From Engelhardtia mirabilis (GTDB taxonomy: Bacteria > Planctomycetota > UBA1135 > GCA-002686595), in contig CP036296.1 in NCBI GenBank assembly GCA_007751255.1, forward strand, positions 4,092,001 to 4,156,000: 64,000 bases of DNA, in the 5' to 3' direction. Both the position numbers and the translations under genes were made by a program. Shown in pieces: positions 8,036 through 17,125 of the stretch (positions are counted from its first letter, which is position 1; each line of letters starts with the position of its first letter). A model generated the notes under the pieces. The model was not told the origin of the DNA and searched no databases. It was given only the letters and a program-made list of their open reading frames with translations.

Positions 8036-9553
8036 ATGATCAACCACATCTCCAACCTCGGTGCGACCCTCTGGCGCGCCATGGGAGACGGCGCGCTGGT
8101 GACGGACGGAGCCCTGGTCCTGGGCGCCAATCGGGCCCTGGCCACTGCTCTGGGAACGACCGAGGAAGACCTGGTCGGTCGGCCCCTGACCGATCTGTTC
8201 GCGACCTCCCTGGCGGCGACGCACGATGGCTACGGCCCCTACACCATCGGCGATCTGGTCAGGGACGCCGCCGCGGGCCACCCAGGTCGTGCGTCGTTCG
8301 AGCTGCGCGGAGGTCGCGCCGGTGGGCGGGAGATCGAACTGCACCTCGAGCGCATGGATCCCACGACCCTGGTGGGCCTGGTCCAGCGTGGCCCCGAGGA
8401 CGGCGTCCTCGACGTGCGCCTGCGCGAGGCCCAACGCATGGAGTCGGTGGGACGGCTCGCGGCTGGGATCGCCCACGACTTCAACAACATGCTGTCGCCG
8501 ATCCTGGTCTATTCCGACCTGTTGCTGGACGACGCGCAGCTGACCGAGGTCCAGTCGGAGCAGCTGGGCGTGGTGCGCTCGGCCGCCGAGCGTTGCCGCG
8601 TCCTGTCCCGACGCCTGCTGGATCTCGGTCGACGGCGGCCCTCGGGACAGCGCGCCGCCGATCTGCGGCAGGTGGTCAGCAACCTCGAGCCGCTGCTGCA
8701 GCGCAGTCTGTCCAGTGACGTGCGCCTGGAGGTCGAACTGACCTCGGCGGAAACGGTGGTCCTCGCGGATCCGTCGCAGATCGAGCAGATCGTCTCCAAC
8801 CTCGTGCTCAACGCCCATGACGCCATGCCCACCGGCGGCGAGATCCACGTACAGATCCGGCGACGGACGTTCGCGGCCGGGGACTTGGACGGGCATCCGG
8901 ACGCCGTGGCGGGTGATTTCGGCGTGATCGTCGTCTCCGACAACGGTGTTGGAATGGACCCGGACTTGCAACAGCGCGCCTTCGAGCCCTTCTTCAGCAC
9001 CAAGGGCGACGCGGGCACCGGCCTCGGCCTGGCGACAGTGCAGGGCATCGCGCGCCAGCACGGCGGCCACGTTCGGCTATACAGCGAGCCGGGCTTGGGC
9101 ACGACGCTGCGCGTCTACCTGCCCTCGACCAGTGCGTCGATCGCAGAGCCGGTCTGCGGGCAGGCGCCGATCGAGTCGCGCCGAGGTCGAGGCGAGTTGA
9201 TCCTGGTCGCCGAAGACGACCACCTGATTCGCGCGGTGGCCAGCACGATCCTCGAACGCATCGGCTACCGAGTGATGGTCGCGCGCAGCGGCGCCGAGGC
9301 CCTCGAACTGCTCTCCACCTCGAGCGAGCGGGTCGACCTGCTCCTGACCGATGTGATCATGCCGGACATGACCGGAGCCGAGTTGGCCGCGCGGGTCAAG
9401 GCGCGCTTCCGTGCAGTGGAGGCGGTCTACATGTCGGGCTACACCGATAAGGTCGTGGCCCGCCACGGCCTACTCCATCCCCACATCAGCGTGCTGGAGA
9501 AGCCGTTCACCGAGAACGAACTCGCGGCCCAAATCGGCCGGGCACTCGACTGA
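8036..9553 (+). CDS. Hybrid sensor histidine kinase with C-terminal receiver
   Basis: A 505-residue cytoplasmic protein; no membrane segment is visible. Residues 1-120 form a PAS-like sensor. The HisKA dimerisation helix carries the phospho-acceptor in GIAHDFNNML (His147). The HATPase_c domain follows with the N box (NLVLNAHDAM), G1 (VSDNGVGM), F box (FEPFFSTK) and G2 (GTGLGLATV). A receiver domain occupies the last 125 residues, with the Asp in LLLTDVIMPDM and the Lys in VLEKPFT. This layout matches NtrB/PAS hybrid kinases. The ATG at 8036 is preferred over the upstream GTG at 7838 because GGAACGAG precedes it and the upstream codons look random. No cognate response regulator lies beside it. 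Confidence 0.88.
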   Translation: MINHISNLGATLWRAMGDGALVTDGALVLGANRALATALGTTEEDLVGRPLTDLFATSLAATHDGYGPYTIGDLVRDAAAGHPGRASFELRGGRAGGREIELHLERMDPTTLVGLVQRGPEDGVLDVRLREAQRMESVGRLAAGIAHDFNNMLSPILVYSDLLLDDAQLTEVQSEQLGVVRSAAERCRVLSRRLLDLGRRRPSGQRAADLRQVVSNLEPLLQRSLSSDVRLEVELTSAETVVLADPSQIEQIVSNLVLNAHDAMPTGGEIHVQIRRRTFAAGDLDGHPDAVAGDFGVIVVSDNGVGMDPDLQQRAFEPFFSTKGDAGTGLGLATVQGIARQHGGHVRLYSEPGLGTTLRVYLPSTSASIAEPVCGQAPIESRRGRGELILVAEDDHLIRAVASTILERIGYRVMVARSGAEALELLSTSSERVDLLLTDVIMPDMTGAELAARVKARFRAVEAVYMSGYTDKVVARHGLLHPHISVLEKPFTENELAAQIGRALD

Positions 9554-9591
9554 GGTCGGGAACGGCGCGCTTGCCGGGGGGCTCGGGCCAG

Positions 9592-9597
9592 TAGGCT
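9592..9597 (+). promoter_or_regulatory. -10-like TAGGCT with short leader
   Basis: TAGGCT lies 24 nt before the ATG at 9621, and a GGAG Shine-Dalgarno sequence sits between. It is the same hexamer class as the leaderless examples, here with a short conventional leader. Confidence 0.3.
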
Positions 9598-9620
9598 GGC
9601 CAGCCCGCAGGAGACCCACG

Positions 9621-12593
9621 ATGCAGCTACGAACTCGACTTGCCCCCGCCGCCCTCTCCGTCTGCCTCGCCCTCGGTGTCGCCGCGCCCGCGGGCGCCCA
9701 GGACATCGTCGTAGTCAATGTGGCCGACCTCGAACTCGACGGATCGGAGTGGCCCGCCGACCTCGGCCGAGGACTCGGCTGGTTTCGACCGGGTGAGTTC
9801 GAACTGAGGCTGGCGTTGGACGGAGCCCCGGAGGCGTACCTGGTCACGGCCCTCGACGACCAGGGCTGGATCGGCTACGAGGGCCTCGTCGCCGAACTAC
9901 GCAGGGGCGCGATCGTGGCGGACCTGGGCCCTGGGGCGATCCTCGAAGGGTCCACGGAGCTGCGCGGCACCCTGACGCTGCCCGCGCCCGAGCGGGGTGA
10001 CGCGCCCCTGCGGCTGCGTTTCCGTGCGCCGCGCGGTGCCTTATCGCGCGGTGCCTTATCGCGCGGTGCCTTGTCGCGCGGTGCCTTGTCGCGCGGTGCC
10101 TTGGAGTCCAGCGGCCCCCTCGACCTGGCCTATGGCCGTGCGAGACACTACGCGCAGCTGTTGGGACGCGACCTGCCGGGATCGGCCTGGTTCCGGCATC
10201 TGCGCGGCCGATCGCTCGCGCAGCTCGAGGCCGCGAGCGATGCATCGGAGGGCAGTGGCGTCGATGCCCCCCACAGCTCCTTGGAGCTGCGCTTCGGCTC
10301 GATTCACGGTCGCGACGGTGAGCTCGGGCCCTGGCGCGATCGCTGGCGCACCGACGACGCCGCGACCTTCAGTCTGGTCTCCGGCGGCCGCGCCTTGGCG
10401 GAGAACATGCAGCTCGATCGCATGTTGCCCCTGACCGTGCCCGCCGAGGACACGGTGGAGTTGGACTCGATCGAGGGCGTGACCGTCGCAGCCTTCGACT
10501 GGGGCCCCTTGGTCGAGGGACTGGATCCAGTGCGCGACGCCCTCGCCGCGCACATTCCGGCGGACCAATACGCCCTGTATTCCCCGTCGCTGGACGCCTT
10601 CTCGCGCCTGCTGGACGAGCTCGAAGCCGACGGTGCGCCCGTGGTCGCCGCACTCGAGACACGCGCGCGGGACGCGCGCACGCGCCAGATGTACGAGCGG
10701 CAGCTCTGCGCGCCCCTGGGACTCGTCGCGCGGACCCTGGGCGCACTGGTCGTGCGCTCGGTCGCCGTCACCGGAGGCGACCCCTACCTGCGAACCGGCA
10801 CCGACCTCGCGCTGCTGTTCGAGACACCCGGCCCGGGGGTGCTCGCCGAGTGGCTCCACGGGCAACAGCGTGCCGCCGCCGAGGCCCACGCCTTGGCCCG
10901 CACGGTCGAGACCACCGTCGGACCCTGGTCGGTGCGCGGCGTCGTCACGCCGGACCGCTCGATCAGCTCCTGGGTCGCCAGCGGCGCGGACTTCGTGGTC
11001 GTCAGCAACTCGATCCGCCAGTTGGAGGTCCTGGCGCAGGTCGAGGCGGGCAACCTGCCCGCCGCCGCCGAATCGCAGGAGTACCGCTTCTTCAGGTCTC
11101 GCTATCCCCTCGGCACAGAAGACGAGACCGCTTTCGTGATCGTGCCCGACGCCGCCATCCGCACCTGGTGCAGCCCCCTGTGGCGCATCGCGACCGCGCG
11201 GCGCACGCGCGCCCTGGCCTACCTCGAGGACATCGCCGTGGCCTGGCGCTTCGCGCCGGTGCTCGAGCGCCTGGGCCTCCCGCCGGTACCGCGCGACGAC
11301 GCCAGCCGCGCCATCGACGGTCTGGGCGAGCTGGCGCTGACCGTCGACGGTCCCGTCTCGGAGCACTACGGTTCGATTGCCTTCCTGACCCCCATCGCCG
11401 AGTTGGCCCTGACCCACGTGTCCAAGCGCGAGGCCGAGCTCTACGACACCTGGCGCGACGGGTTCGAGCGCAACTGGAGCAACTTCTTCGATCCGATCGG
11501 CGCGTCGGTGCGCCAGACCGAGAGCTCGCTTGCGGTGGACCTCAGCGTGATCCCGCTGATCCTGGGCAGCGACTACCGCGACATGATTCAGGTCGTCGGC
11601 GCACAGTCCCTGGAGGGCCGCGACGGCGATCCCCACGAAGGTGCGGTCGTGCACTTCACCAGCGCCCTCGATCCCGAGGGGGAGGAGATCCAGGAGGCCG
11701 GCCGCGACCTGTCCGGCTTCGTCGACGGCTTCGGGCCCAACGCGCTGAGCTGGCTCGGGGACTGGTGGTCGATCCACGCCGACGACAGCGAGCTCCTGGA
11801 CGAACTGCTCGAGGCCGAGGATCTCAACGATGCCTGGGACACGCTGGAGGCCGACCTGGACCTGCTGCCGGTGGTGTTCGAGGTCGGCGTGGCCAAGCCC
11901 CTGGCCCTGGCCGGGTTCCTGACCGCGATCCGGGCCATGGCCGAGAGTTCGGCGCCGGGTCTCGTGGACTGGCACACGGACCAGACCGCGGATGGGCGAG
12001 CCTTCGTGCGCGTGGCCAGCACGGCTCTCTCCGACGACGAGTTGGCTCTGTACTACTCAACCACGCCGCGCTCGCTGATCGTCTCGTTCAACCGCGAGGC
12101 CCTGGTGGCGGCCCTGGACCGCTGGAACCCGCCCGCGGACGAGAACGGCGAACGGCCGGCGCGACCCGACGAGACCGCCCCCACCCCGTGGCTGGGTGAG
12201 AGCGTGGCCTTCGAGTTCGAACCCCGCGCATTGCTCTACCTGGGTTTGATGGACGGCGACGACCCGCGTGAGCTGCCCCTCGAGGCGAGCTTCGCGAACC
12301 TCCCTGCCCTCGACGAGTGGCACCGGCTGTTCCCCGGCCGGGATCCGGTCGAGGTGCACGAGGAGCTATTCGGCGAGCGGCTGGTGTGTCCGAGCGGCGG
12401 CACGTACGTCTGGGACGCCGAGGCCGGGCGCATGGCGTCGAGCGTCTACGGTCATCCGGGCGCACCGCAGCATCCCGCGGGGGCCCAGGTGCTGCCCCCG
12501 GCGCTGCGCGATCTGGCGCGGATCCGATTGGGCCTGACCTTCGAGACCGCCGTCGACGGGCTGCGCGCCCGGGGCGAGCTGCTGCGCCGCTGA
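9621..12593 (+). CDS. Large secreted protein of unknown function with RGALS repeat
   Basis: 990 residues from the ATG at 9621, which follows CAGGAG by about 8 nt; the longer frame from 9411 overlaps the kinase and is rejected. A signal peptide (LAPAALSVCLALGVAAPAGA) ends near residue 25. Residues about 138-160 are five tandem RGALS units encoded by a 15-bp DNA repeat. The remaining sequence is acidic and globular with no enzyme motif I can name. Its layout (repeated ALVAALDRWN-like and LARTVETTVG-like blocks) resembles large DUF3352-like exported proteins, but that is only an impression. The final residues (LRARGELLRR) lack an anchor, so it is probably periplasmic or secreted. Confidence 0.7.
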   Translation: MQLRTRLAPAALSVCLALGVAAPAGAQDIVVVNVADLELDGSEWPADLGRGLGWFRPGEFELRLALDGAPEAYLVTALDDQGWIGYEGLVAELRRGAIVADLGPGAILEGSTELRGTLTLPAPERGDAPLRLRFRAPRGALSRGALSRGALSRGALSRGALESSGPLDLAYGRARHYAQLLGRDLPGSAWFRHLRGRSLAQLEAASDASEGSGVDAPHSSLELRFGSIHGRDGELGPWRDRWRTDDAATFSLVSGGRALAENMQLDRMLPLTVPAEDTVELDSIEGVTVAAFDWGPLVEGLDPVRDALAAHIPADQYALYSPSLDAFSRLLDELEADGAPVVAALETRARDARTRQMYERQLCAPLGLVARTLGALVVRSVAVTGGDPYLRTGTDLALLFETPGPGVLAEWLHGQQRAAAEAHALARTVETTVGPWSVRGVVTPDRSISSWVASGADFVVVSNSIRQLEVLAQVEAGNLPAAAESQEYRFFRSRYPLGTEDETAFVIVPDAAIRTWCSPLWRIATARRTRALAYLEDIAVAWRFAPVLERLGLPPVPRDDASRAIDGLGELALTVDGPVSEHYGSIAFLTPIAELALTHVSKREAELYDTWRDGFERNWSNFFDPIGASVRQTESSLAVDLSVIPLILGSDYRDMIQVVGAQSLEGRDGDPHEGAVVHFTSALDPEGEEIQEAGRDLSGFVDGFGPNALSWLGDWWSIHADDSELLDELLEAEDLNDAWDTLEADLDLLPVVFEVGVAKPLALAGFLTAIRAMAESSAPGLVDWHTDQTADGRAFVRVASTALSDDELALYYSTTPRSLIVSFNREALVAALDRWNPPADENGERPARPDETAPTPWLGESVAFEFEPRALLYLGLMDGDDPRELPLEASFANLPALDEWHRLFPGRDPVEVHEELFGERLVCPSGGTYVWDAEAGRMASSVYGHPGAPQHPAGAQVLPPALRDLARIRLGLTFETAVDGLRARGELLRR
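10031..10104 (+). repeat. In-frame 15-bp tandem repeat, about 4.9 copies
   Basis: The unit GCGCGGTGCCTTRTC (R = A in copies 1-2, G in 3-4) repeats at 10031, 10046, 10061, 10076 and partly at 10091. The length is a multiple of three, so copy-number change alters the protein by whole RGALS pentapeptides. The first two copies use TTA for leucine, a rare codon in this GC-rich region. Confidence 0.95.
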
Positions 12594-12620
12594 GGCCGCC
12601 CACCACCGAAAGGAGCCAGC

Positions 12621-13577
12621 GTGGGGCAATCAACGAGCTGGACACCGCCCGAGGTCGCCCCAGGCGCCGAGCTGCGCGCTTGCCTGCCCGTCGAGGGCTG
12701 GCGGGCGGCGATGGGCGTGATCGCCGCCCGCCACGGGCTGGATACCGCCTCCTTGGAACCCTTCGCGGGCGGCTCCGACGTCGTTTGGGCCTGCGGTGAC
12801 CGCGTGGTCAAGCTGACCGATCCGCGCTGCTCCTGGCAGCTCGCCGCAGAGGCGGACTGGCTCGAGCGGCTGGCCGGACGGACCTCACTGGCCACGCCGC
12901 GGCTAATCGACATGGGCGAGCTGGAAGGTTGGCCCTACCTCGTTCTCTCGCTCTTGCCCGGTCGCGCCCTGGGCGAGTTCTGGCCCGCACTGCCCTACGA
13001 CGAGCGGCGCCGCCTGGCCGCCGACATCGGGAACTTCATCGCCGAACTGCACGGCGTCGATCCGAGCGACGCCCCGCGCACCTGGCCCGACTTCTGGACT
13101 GACTGCCGCGAGCGCGCACCGGTGCGCGACCTGGGCGATCCGCGGTTGCCGGATTGGGCCAGGCCCCTGGCCGAGGAGGTCGGCTCGTTCCTCGAAGCCG
13201 AGGGACCGCTCGACGCGCAACGCCATGTGTGCCTGCACACGGAGTTGCTCGACCAGCACCTCTTCGCCCGAGAGCGCGCCGGCAGGGTCGAGCTGTGCGG
13301 CGTGCTCGACTTCGCCGACGGTCGCGTGGGCCCCGCCGAGTACGACTTCCCGCCCCTGGCCGATTTCGTATTCCGCGGCGAGGGCGACCTGCTACGCACC
13401 TGCCTCGAGGCCTACGGTCGACCCGGGGTCGAGCTGAACCACGGCCTCGCCCGTCGGCTCCTGGCCTGGGGACTCTCCCACCGCTTCGGTCGACTTCAGC
13501 GCATGCTCGCCGCCGTTGCGCCGAGCCGGCCGCGCACCCTGGACGAGCTCGCGACGCTGCTCTTCGGTCTCGACTGA
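12621..13577 (+). CDS. APH/choline-kinase-fold phosphotransferase
   Basis: A 318-residue protein starting at GTG 12621, 7 nt after AAAGGAG. It has the aminoglycoside-phosphotransferase (protein-kinase-like) fold: a glycine-rich loop FAGGSDVVW, VVKL with the ATP-binding Lys, the PYLVLSLLPGRAL hinge, a catalytic loop HTELLDQHLF where most relatives have HGDLHxxN, and LDFADGRVGPAEYD as the metal-binding segment. Thr-Glu in place of Gly-Asp in the catalytic loop is unusual and could mean altered activity. The substrate is unknown; such enzymes phosphorylate small hydroxyl compounds, and resistance should not be assumed. It follows the large secreted protein by 27 nt. Confidence 0.8.
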   Translation: MGQSTSWTPPEVAPGAELRACLPVEGWRAAMGVIAARHGLDTASLEPFAGGSDVVWACGDRVVKLTDPRCSWQLAAEADWLERLAGRTSLATPRLIDMGELEGWPYLVLSLLPGRALGEFWPALPYDERRRLAADIGNFIAELHGVDPSDAPRTWPDFWTDCRERAPVRDLGDPRLPDWARPLAEEVGSFLEAEGPLDAQRHVCLHTELLDQHLFARERAGRVELCGVLDFADGRVGPAEYDFPPLADFVFRGEGDLLRTCLEAYGRPGVELNHGLARRLLAWGLSHRFGRLQRMLAAVAPSRPRTLDELATLLFGLD

Positions 13578-13665
13578 CGACCGCGGAAGTCGACCGCCGA
13601 ACCCGGTCCTCCTGGTTAGCCAGCTCGGACTGTTCATGAGGACATGCTCGTGAGTAGTCCGGGCT

Positions 13666-13680
13666 AGTGTCCTGGACACT
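13666..13680. repeat. 15-bp perfect palindrome between convergent genes
   Basis: AGTGTCCTGGACACT has two 7-bp arms around a single T. With a 1-nt loop it is poor as an RNA hairpin and better read as a DNA palindrome: a protein site or a relic of an element end. It lies in the 148-bp gap between the ends of two convergent genes. Confidence 0.5.
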
Positions 13681-13725
13681 GGATGGCCGGCCGAAGACAG
13701 GCCAAATGCTCGCGGCGGTGGCGAT

Positions 13726-15015
13726 TCAGCCTTCCGACAACTCCAAGGAGCGGCGGGCGACCTTCCAGTCGGCCAGGGCCGCACCCACTGCCGAGGGCTC
13801 GCCGAACAGGCGTACGCGCAGGGCGCGCCCGGGGCCCAGGGGTAGGACCTCGAACCAGAAGCTGCGCCCGGCGGACTCGAACTCGCAAGCCTGGCCGCGG
13901 CCCAGAGAGCAGCGCACCGGTCGCACGCGCTGCACTTCCTGCTGTGCGCGGACCTGCGCGATGGTGGCCTCGATGTAGTCCGCGGCCTCCTGGGCGCCGA
14001 TGGCGTAGCCGCCGAACTCGAGCGTCACCTGCTCGCCGCCGCCGTAGAGGGTCGTGGTGAAGCGGGTGTGGTCCGCGTCGTCGCTGAGGAACCAGTGACT
14101 GGGCAGCTCGACAGTCAGGTCCAGGTCGTCGACGGTGCGCGGCACCGATCGGTAGCGCAGGCCCAGGAGCAACGCTTTGGTCACCGCGGCGCCGGTGGCG
14201 CAGTTCAGGCCGACTTCGAAGGTCGCCGAGCCCTCGAGCTGGAAGTCGATCCCCGAGCCGAACACGCTGCGCTCGCCCGACCAGTCGAGTTCCACCAAGC
14301 GGTGGGCCCGGGTGTCCACGATCAGCTTGCAGTCCCCTTCGTAGCGCACGGCGAGCACGGCCGTCTCCTCGCGACGCACCTCCGAGCTGACCAGGCGGCC
14401 GACCAACCGCGCCAGGCCCAGCTCGTCCACGGACACCAGCTCGAATTCGCCCAGGGCCGTCACGTCCCCCACGGCGTCGGTCAAGAGGGTCCCCACCGCG
14501 TGGGGCGCGACCGTCAAGCTCTCGCCGACGCCGACGCCCACTGGCAGGCCCAGGTCGAAGCCGAAGCTCGACGCCTCCGCGAGCAGTCCGTCCATGACTC
14601 GGCCGCGCACCCCACGCCCAACGGTACTGGCGTCGAACATGCCCTCCCGCTCGCGGTAGGCCACGCGGACGCCGACCAGCTCGGGGTCACGCACGGTGCG
14701 CTCGACGCTCTGGTCGAAGCGCAGGAACCGGCGCACCCCCTCCCAGCCCCCGTTCTCGATCGCGGTGAACTCGTCCACCAGTGCGATCGTGCGACGCTCG
14801 TCCACCGGCGCGCGCGAGCGCCCCTGCGGCGTCTCCGTGGTGAGCGAACCGCGCACGCGCGAGGTCCACTCGACCAGCACCGGTCGGCCGACCTGAGGCA
14901 CCGAACTCAGATCGTGCAGCACCTCCGCGGCGGTAGGTTCCTGGTACGAGGCCGCAAGGCCGGCCGCTAGGCAGGTGACCAGACTCGAAGCCAGGCTCGT
15001 CTTCGTCATTCCCAT
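13726..15015 (-). CDS. Secreted protein of unknown function
   Basis: About 429 residues if translation starts at the Met at 15015 (MGMTKTSLASSLVTCL); the longer frame from 15066 adds an Arg-rich run that looks non-coding. A signal peptide ends near AASYQ. The mature part is beta-rich, with a central LPVGVGVGESLTV region, a single mid-domain cysteine (YEGDCKLIVDTRAHRLVELD) and a C-terminal RCSLGRGQACEF segment. It resembles planctomycete exported proteins but no family is assigned. It is convergent with the APH-fold kinase gene. Confidence 0.65.
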   Translation of the reverse strand: MGMTKTSLASSLVTCLAAGLAASYQEPTAAEVLHDLSSVPQVGRPVLVEWTSRVRGSLTTETPQGRSRAPVDERRTIALVDEFTAIENGGWEGVRRFLRFDQSVERTVRDPELVGVRVAYREREGMFDASTVGRGVRGRVMDGLLAEASSFGFDLGLPVGVGVGESLTVAPHAVGTLLTDAVGDVTALGEFELVSVDELGLARLVGRLVSSEVRREETAVLAVRYEGDCKLIVDTRAHRLVELDWSGERSVFGSGIDFQLEGSATFEVGLNCATGAAVTKALLLGLRYRSVPRTVDDLDLTVELPSHWFLSDDADHTRFTTTLYGGGEQVTLEFGGYAIGAQEAADYIEATIAQVRAQQEVQRVRPVRCSLGRGQACEFESAGRSFWFEVLPLGPGRALRVRLFGEPSAVGAALADWKVARRSLELSEG

Positions 15016-15167
15016 GGTCACAGGACTGGCGCGGCGCCACGCTCGGCGGCGCCCGTCCGGGTCCATTCTGGACCTTATCGCGCCGATCGCGGAACCGCCG
15101 CGGGAATAGGTCGTGCGGGGTCGTCGTCCAGCTCCGCGCCGCCACGACCGCCCTCCAGAGAGCTCCC

Positions 15168-15485
15168 ATCCAGACCCGTTTCGTCGTCCCGCTCCTGTTC
15201 GCCGCCCTCGCCAGCGCCTGCCAGGTCCCGCACCGACACGGGTGAGAGCTGCCCTCGAAGGCGGCGGAGACGACCTCGGAACAGCCCACGCTGGCCGAGT
15301 TCCAGATTCTCACCCTCCAGAACGCCTCGGCCGCGGAACTATCCATGACTCTCCGGCCCCTGGTGCCCGAGTCGCTGCGCCTGACGGCCAATCAACGCAC
15401 CAACTCGTCGATCGTCTCCGGACCCCTGGATCAGGTCGATCAACTGAGAGCCCTGGTGGACCGCCTCGACCGGGAGGTTCGCTGA
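15168..15485 (+). pseudogene. Broken lipoprotein with secretin-N-like domain
   Basis: One frame runs from 15168 to the TGA at 15483, interrupted only by an in-frame TGA at 15243-15245. The first part reads as a lipoprotein signal (QTRFVVPLLFAALASACQ). The part after the stop resembles secretin N-domains of GspD/PilQ type (ILTLQNASAAELSMTLRPL, then the usual NQRTNSSIVSGP and DQLRALVDRLD). No ATG, GTG or TTG precedes the signal; the codon where Met is expected is ATC at 15168, after AGAGAG. Two lesions (start and stop) suggest inactivation. A recoded TGA or sequencing error is possible. If intact, it would be a lipoprotein of about 105 residues. Confidence 0.6.
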
Positions 15486-15641
15486 CAGGGAGGATGATCC
15501 AGGAGGGCTCGTCGAGCGGGCCCGCGCCAGTTCTCGGCCGCGCGGATCTGACTGCCGGGGCTTCACTTCGGCGTCCGCTTCGGCGAGAACCTGCACGGTT
15601 CGATCGACCGCCGCGCGGACGGTACCTCCCGCAACCTCCCC

Positions 15642-16949
15642 TTGAAGCCCGAACAGATCACCGAGACCGCCCGTCGTCTGCGCACGGCCGAGTCCGGCGT
15701 TCGCATCCTGCGCACGCTGAGCTGGTCGCCCGAGGTGCGGCGGGAGTTCTTCGCCCGGGACGCCCGCGAGCTGCCGCGGGTGACCTACCCGGTCATGAAC
15801 GCGGCGCCGATCCACGCCCAGTTGGCCGAGATTCGTCGGGGCATCGAGGGCGACGGCACGGTTGCACGCTGGCTGCGCCGCTGCGCGGATGCGATCGGCA
15901 GCTCGGCGGACATGCTGGCCAGCGCCGGCACGCCGGCCTTCCTCGAGTACGGCAAGCGGCTCTACGGCACCCCGACCAGCCAACAGGGGGACGCCACGGC
16001 CCTGGCCCTGGCCCAGACGGTCGAGCGGGTGTGCGACAGCGTCGCCGGCCTCGACCTGGGCGCGCCCTCGGCCGCCTGCCACTTCGCCACCGCCGTGGCC
16101 CAGGGCCTGCGCCGCGCCTGCGTGCGGCTGTTCGGCGACCAAGCGCCCGAGGTGGTCGTCGTGGACCAGCTCTCGGCCAATGCCCTGGCCGGGCCACGCC
16201 GCATCCAGGTCCGGCGCGACGCCTGCTTCACTGACCGCGACCTGAACCAGTTGATCCAGCACGAGGCCTACGTCCACGTGTGCACCTCGCTCAACGGTCG
16301 CGCCCAGGCCAAGCTGCCGATCCTGGCCGCCTCCCACGCGGGGACGACTCGCACCCAAGAAGGGCTGGCGGTCTTCGCCGAGTTCATCACCGGCACCCAG
16401 GACCCCGACCGACTGCGGCGCCTGGCGGACCGCGTGCTCGCGATCGACATGGCCCTGCGGGGCGCGGACTTCCTCGAGGTCTACCGCTTCTTCCTGGGCC
16501 GCGGCATTCCCCGCGAGCAAGCCTTCGAGAATGCCCGTCGGGTATTCCGCGGCGGCGTGGTCGAAGGCGGTGTTCCGTTCACCAAGGACGTGGTTTACCT
16601 GGACGGCTTCCTGCGGGTCACGAACATGCTGCGGGCGATCGTGGCCGGGGGGCGTGCCGACTGCCTGTCGCTCCTGTTCTGCGGCAAGTTGGACCTCGAG
16701 GACTTTCCGGCCCTGGCGGAGCTGAGCGAGATCGGCCTGTGCGCGCCACCGACTTACCTGCCCCCCTGGGCCGCCGACCGCCGTTTCCTGGTGTCGTACC
16801 TGGCCTACTCGCAGTTCCTGGACGGGGTCCGGGTCGACGAGCACCGCAGTCACTACCGCGAGCTGCTCGGGCGCACGGACACCGCGCCCTGGGGCGGCGA
16901 GACCGTTCCCACCGACATCCCCACCCGTGGGGCGGTGATCGACGGCTGA
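15642..16949 (+). CDS. QEGLA-motif (DUF1704/MATCAP-like) zinc peptidase
   Basis: 435 residues from TTG 15642. The zinc site is HEAYVH (His207, Glu208, His212; HExxxH), followed about 28 residues later by TRTQEGLAVFAE, the QEGLA motif that names the family (flavohemoglobin-expression-modulating QEGLA protein) and supplies the third ligand. The eukaryotic relatives (KIAA0895/MATCAP) are tyrosine carboxypeptidases acting on C-terminal tails. The frame stays open upstream to a TGA at 15549 with coding-like sequence (LHFGVRFGENLHGSIDRR), but there is no standard start there and no RBS before TTG, so the true start is uncertain. It lies upstream of an aspartoacylase-like gene and rimK, on the same strand. 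Confidence 0.82.
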   Translation: MKPEQITETARRLRTAESGVRILRTLSWSPEVRREFFARDARELPRVTYPVMNAAPIHAQLAEIRRGIEGDGTVARWLRRCADAIGSSADMLASAGTPAFLEYGKRLYGTPTSQQGDATALALAQTVERVCDSVAGLDLGAPSAACHFATAVAQGLRRACVRLFGDQAPEVVVVDQLSANALAGPRRIQVRRDACFTDRDLNQLIQHEAYVHVCTSLNGRAQAKLPILAASHAGTTRTQEGLAVFAEFITGTQDPDRLRRLADRVLAIDMALRGADFLEVYRFFLGRGIPREQAFENARRVFRGGVVEGGVPFTKDVVYLDGFLRVTNMLRAIVAGGRADCLSLLFCGKLDLEDFPALAELSEIGLCAPPTYLPPWAADRRFLVSYLAYSQFLDGVRVDEHRSHYRELLGRTDTAPWGGETVPTDIPTRGAVIDG

Positions 16950-17113
16950 CGGAGCGGACGTCGGAGTCCAGGGTGCCGCCAGCGCGCGAGAGGCGGGCCC
17001 GTCCGGCAGGCGATGAACGGTCCCCCCCCGCTACGTCGACTGCGCCCTCCACGACACCGGTCGACCACCGTTGGTTGACGTCGATTGGTGGCGATCGTGG
17101 CCGGGCCTCTTGC

Positions 17114-17119
17114 TAGCCT
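17114..17119 (+). promoter_or_regulatory. -10-like TAGCCT, 7 nt before the GTG start
   Basis: TAGCCT ends at 17119 and the GTG of the aspartoacylase-like gene begins at 17126. No RBS is present. A candidate leaderless promoter; a TTGACG at 17075 is too far upstream to be its -35. Confidence 0.4.
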
Positions 17120-17125
17120 GCTGCG

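Noticed and set aside
10056-11975. 639-codon minus-strand open frame in the large secreted protein
   Set aside because: Composition typical of antisense GC shadow; no start signal or domain.
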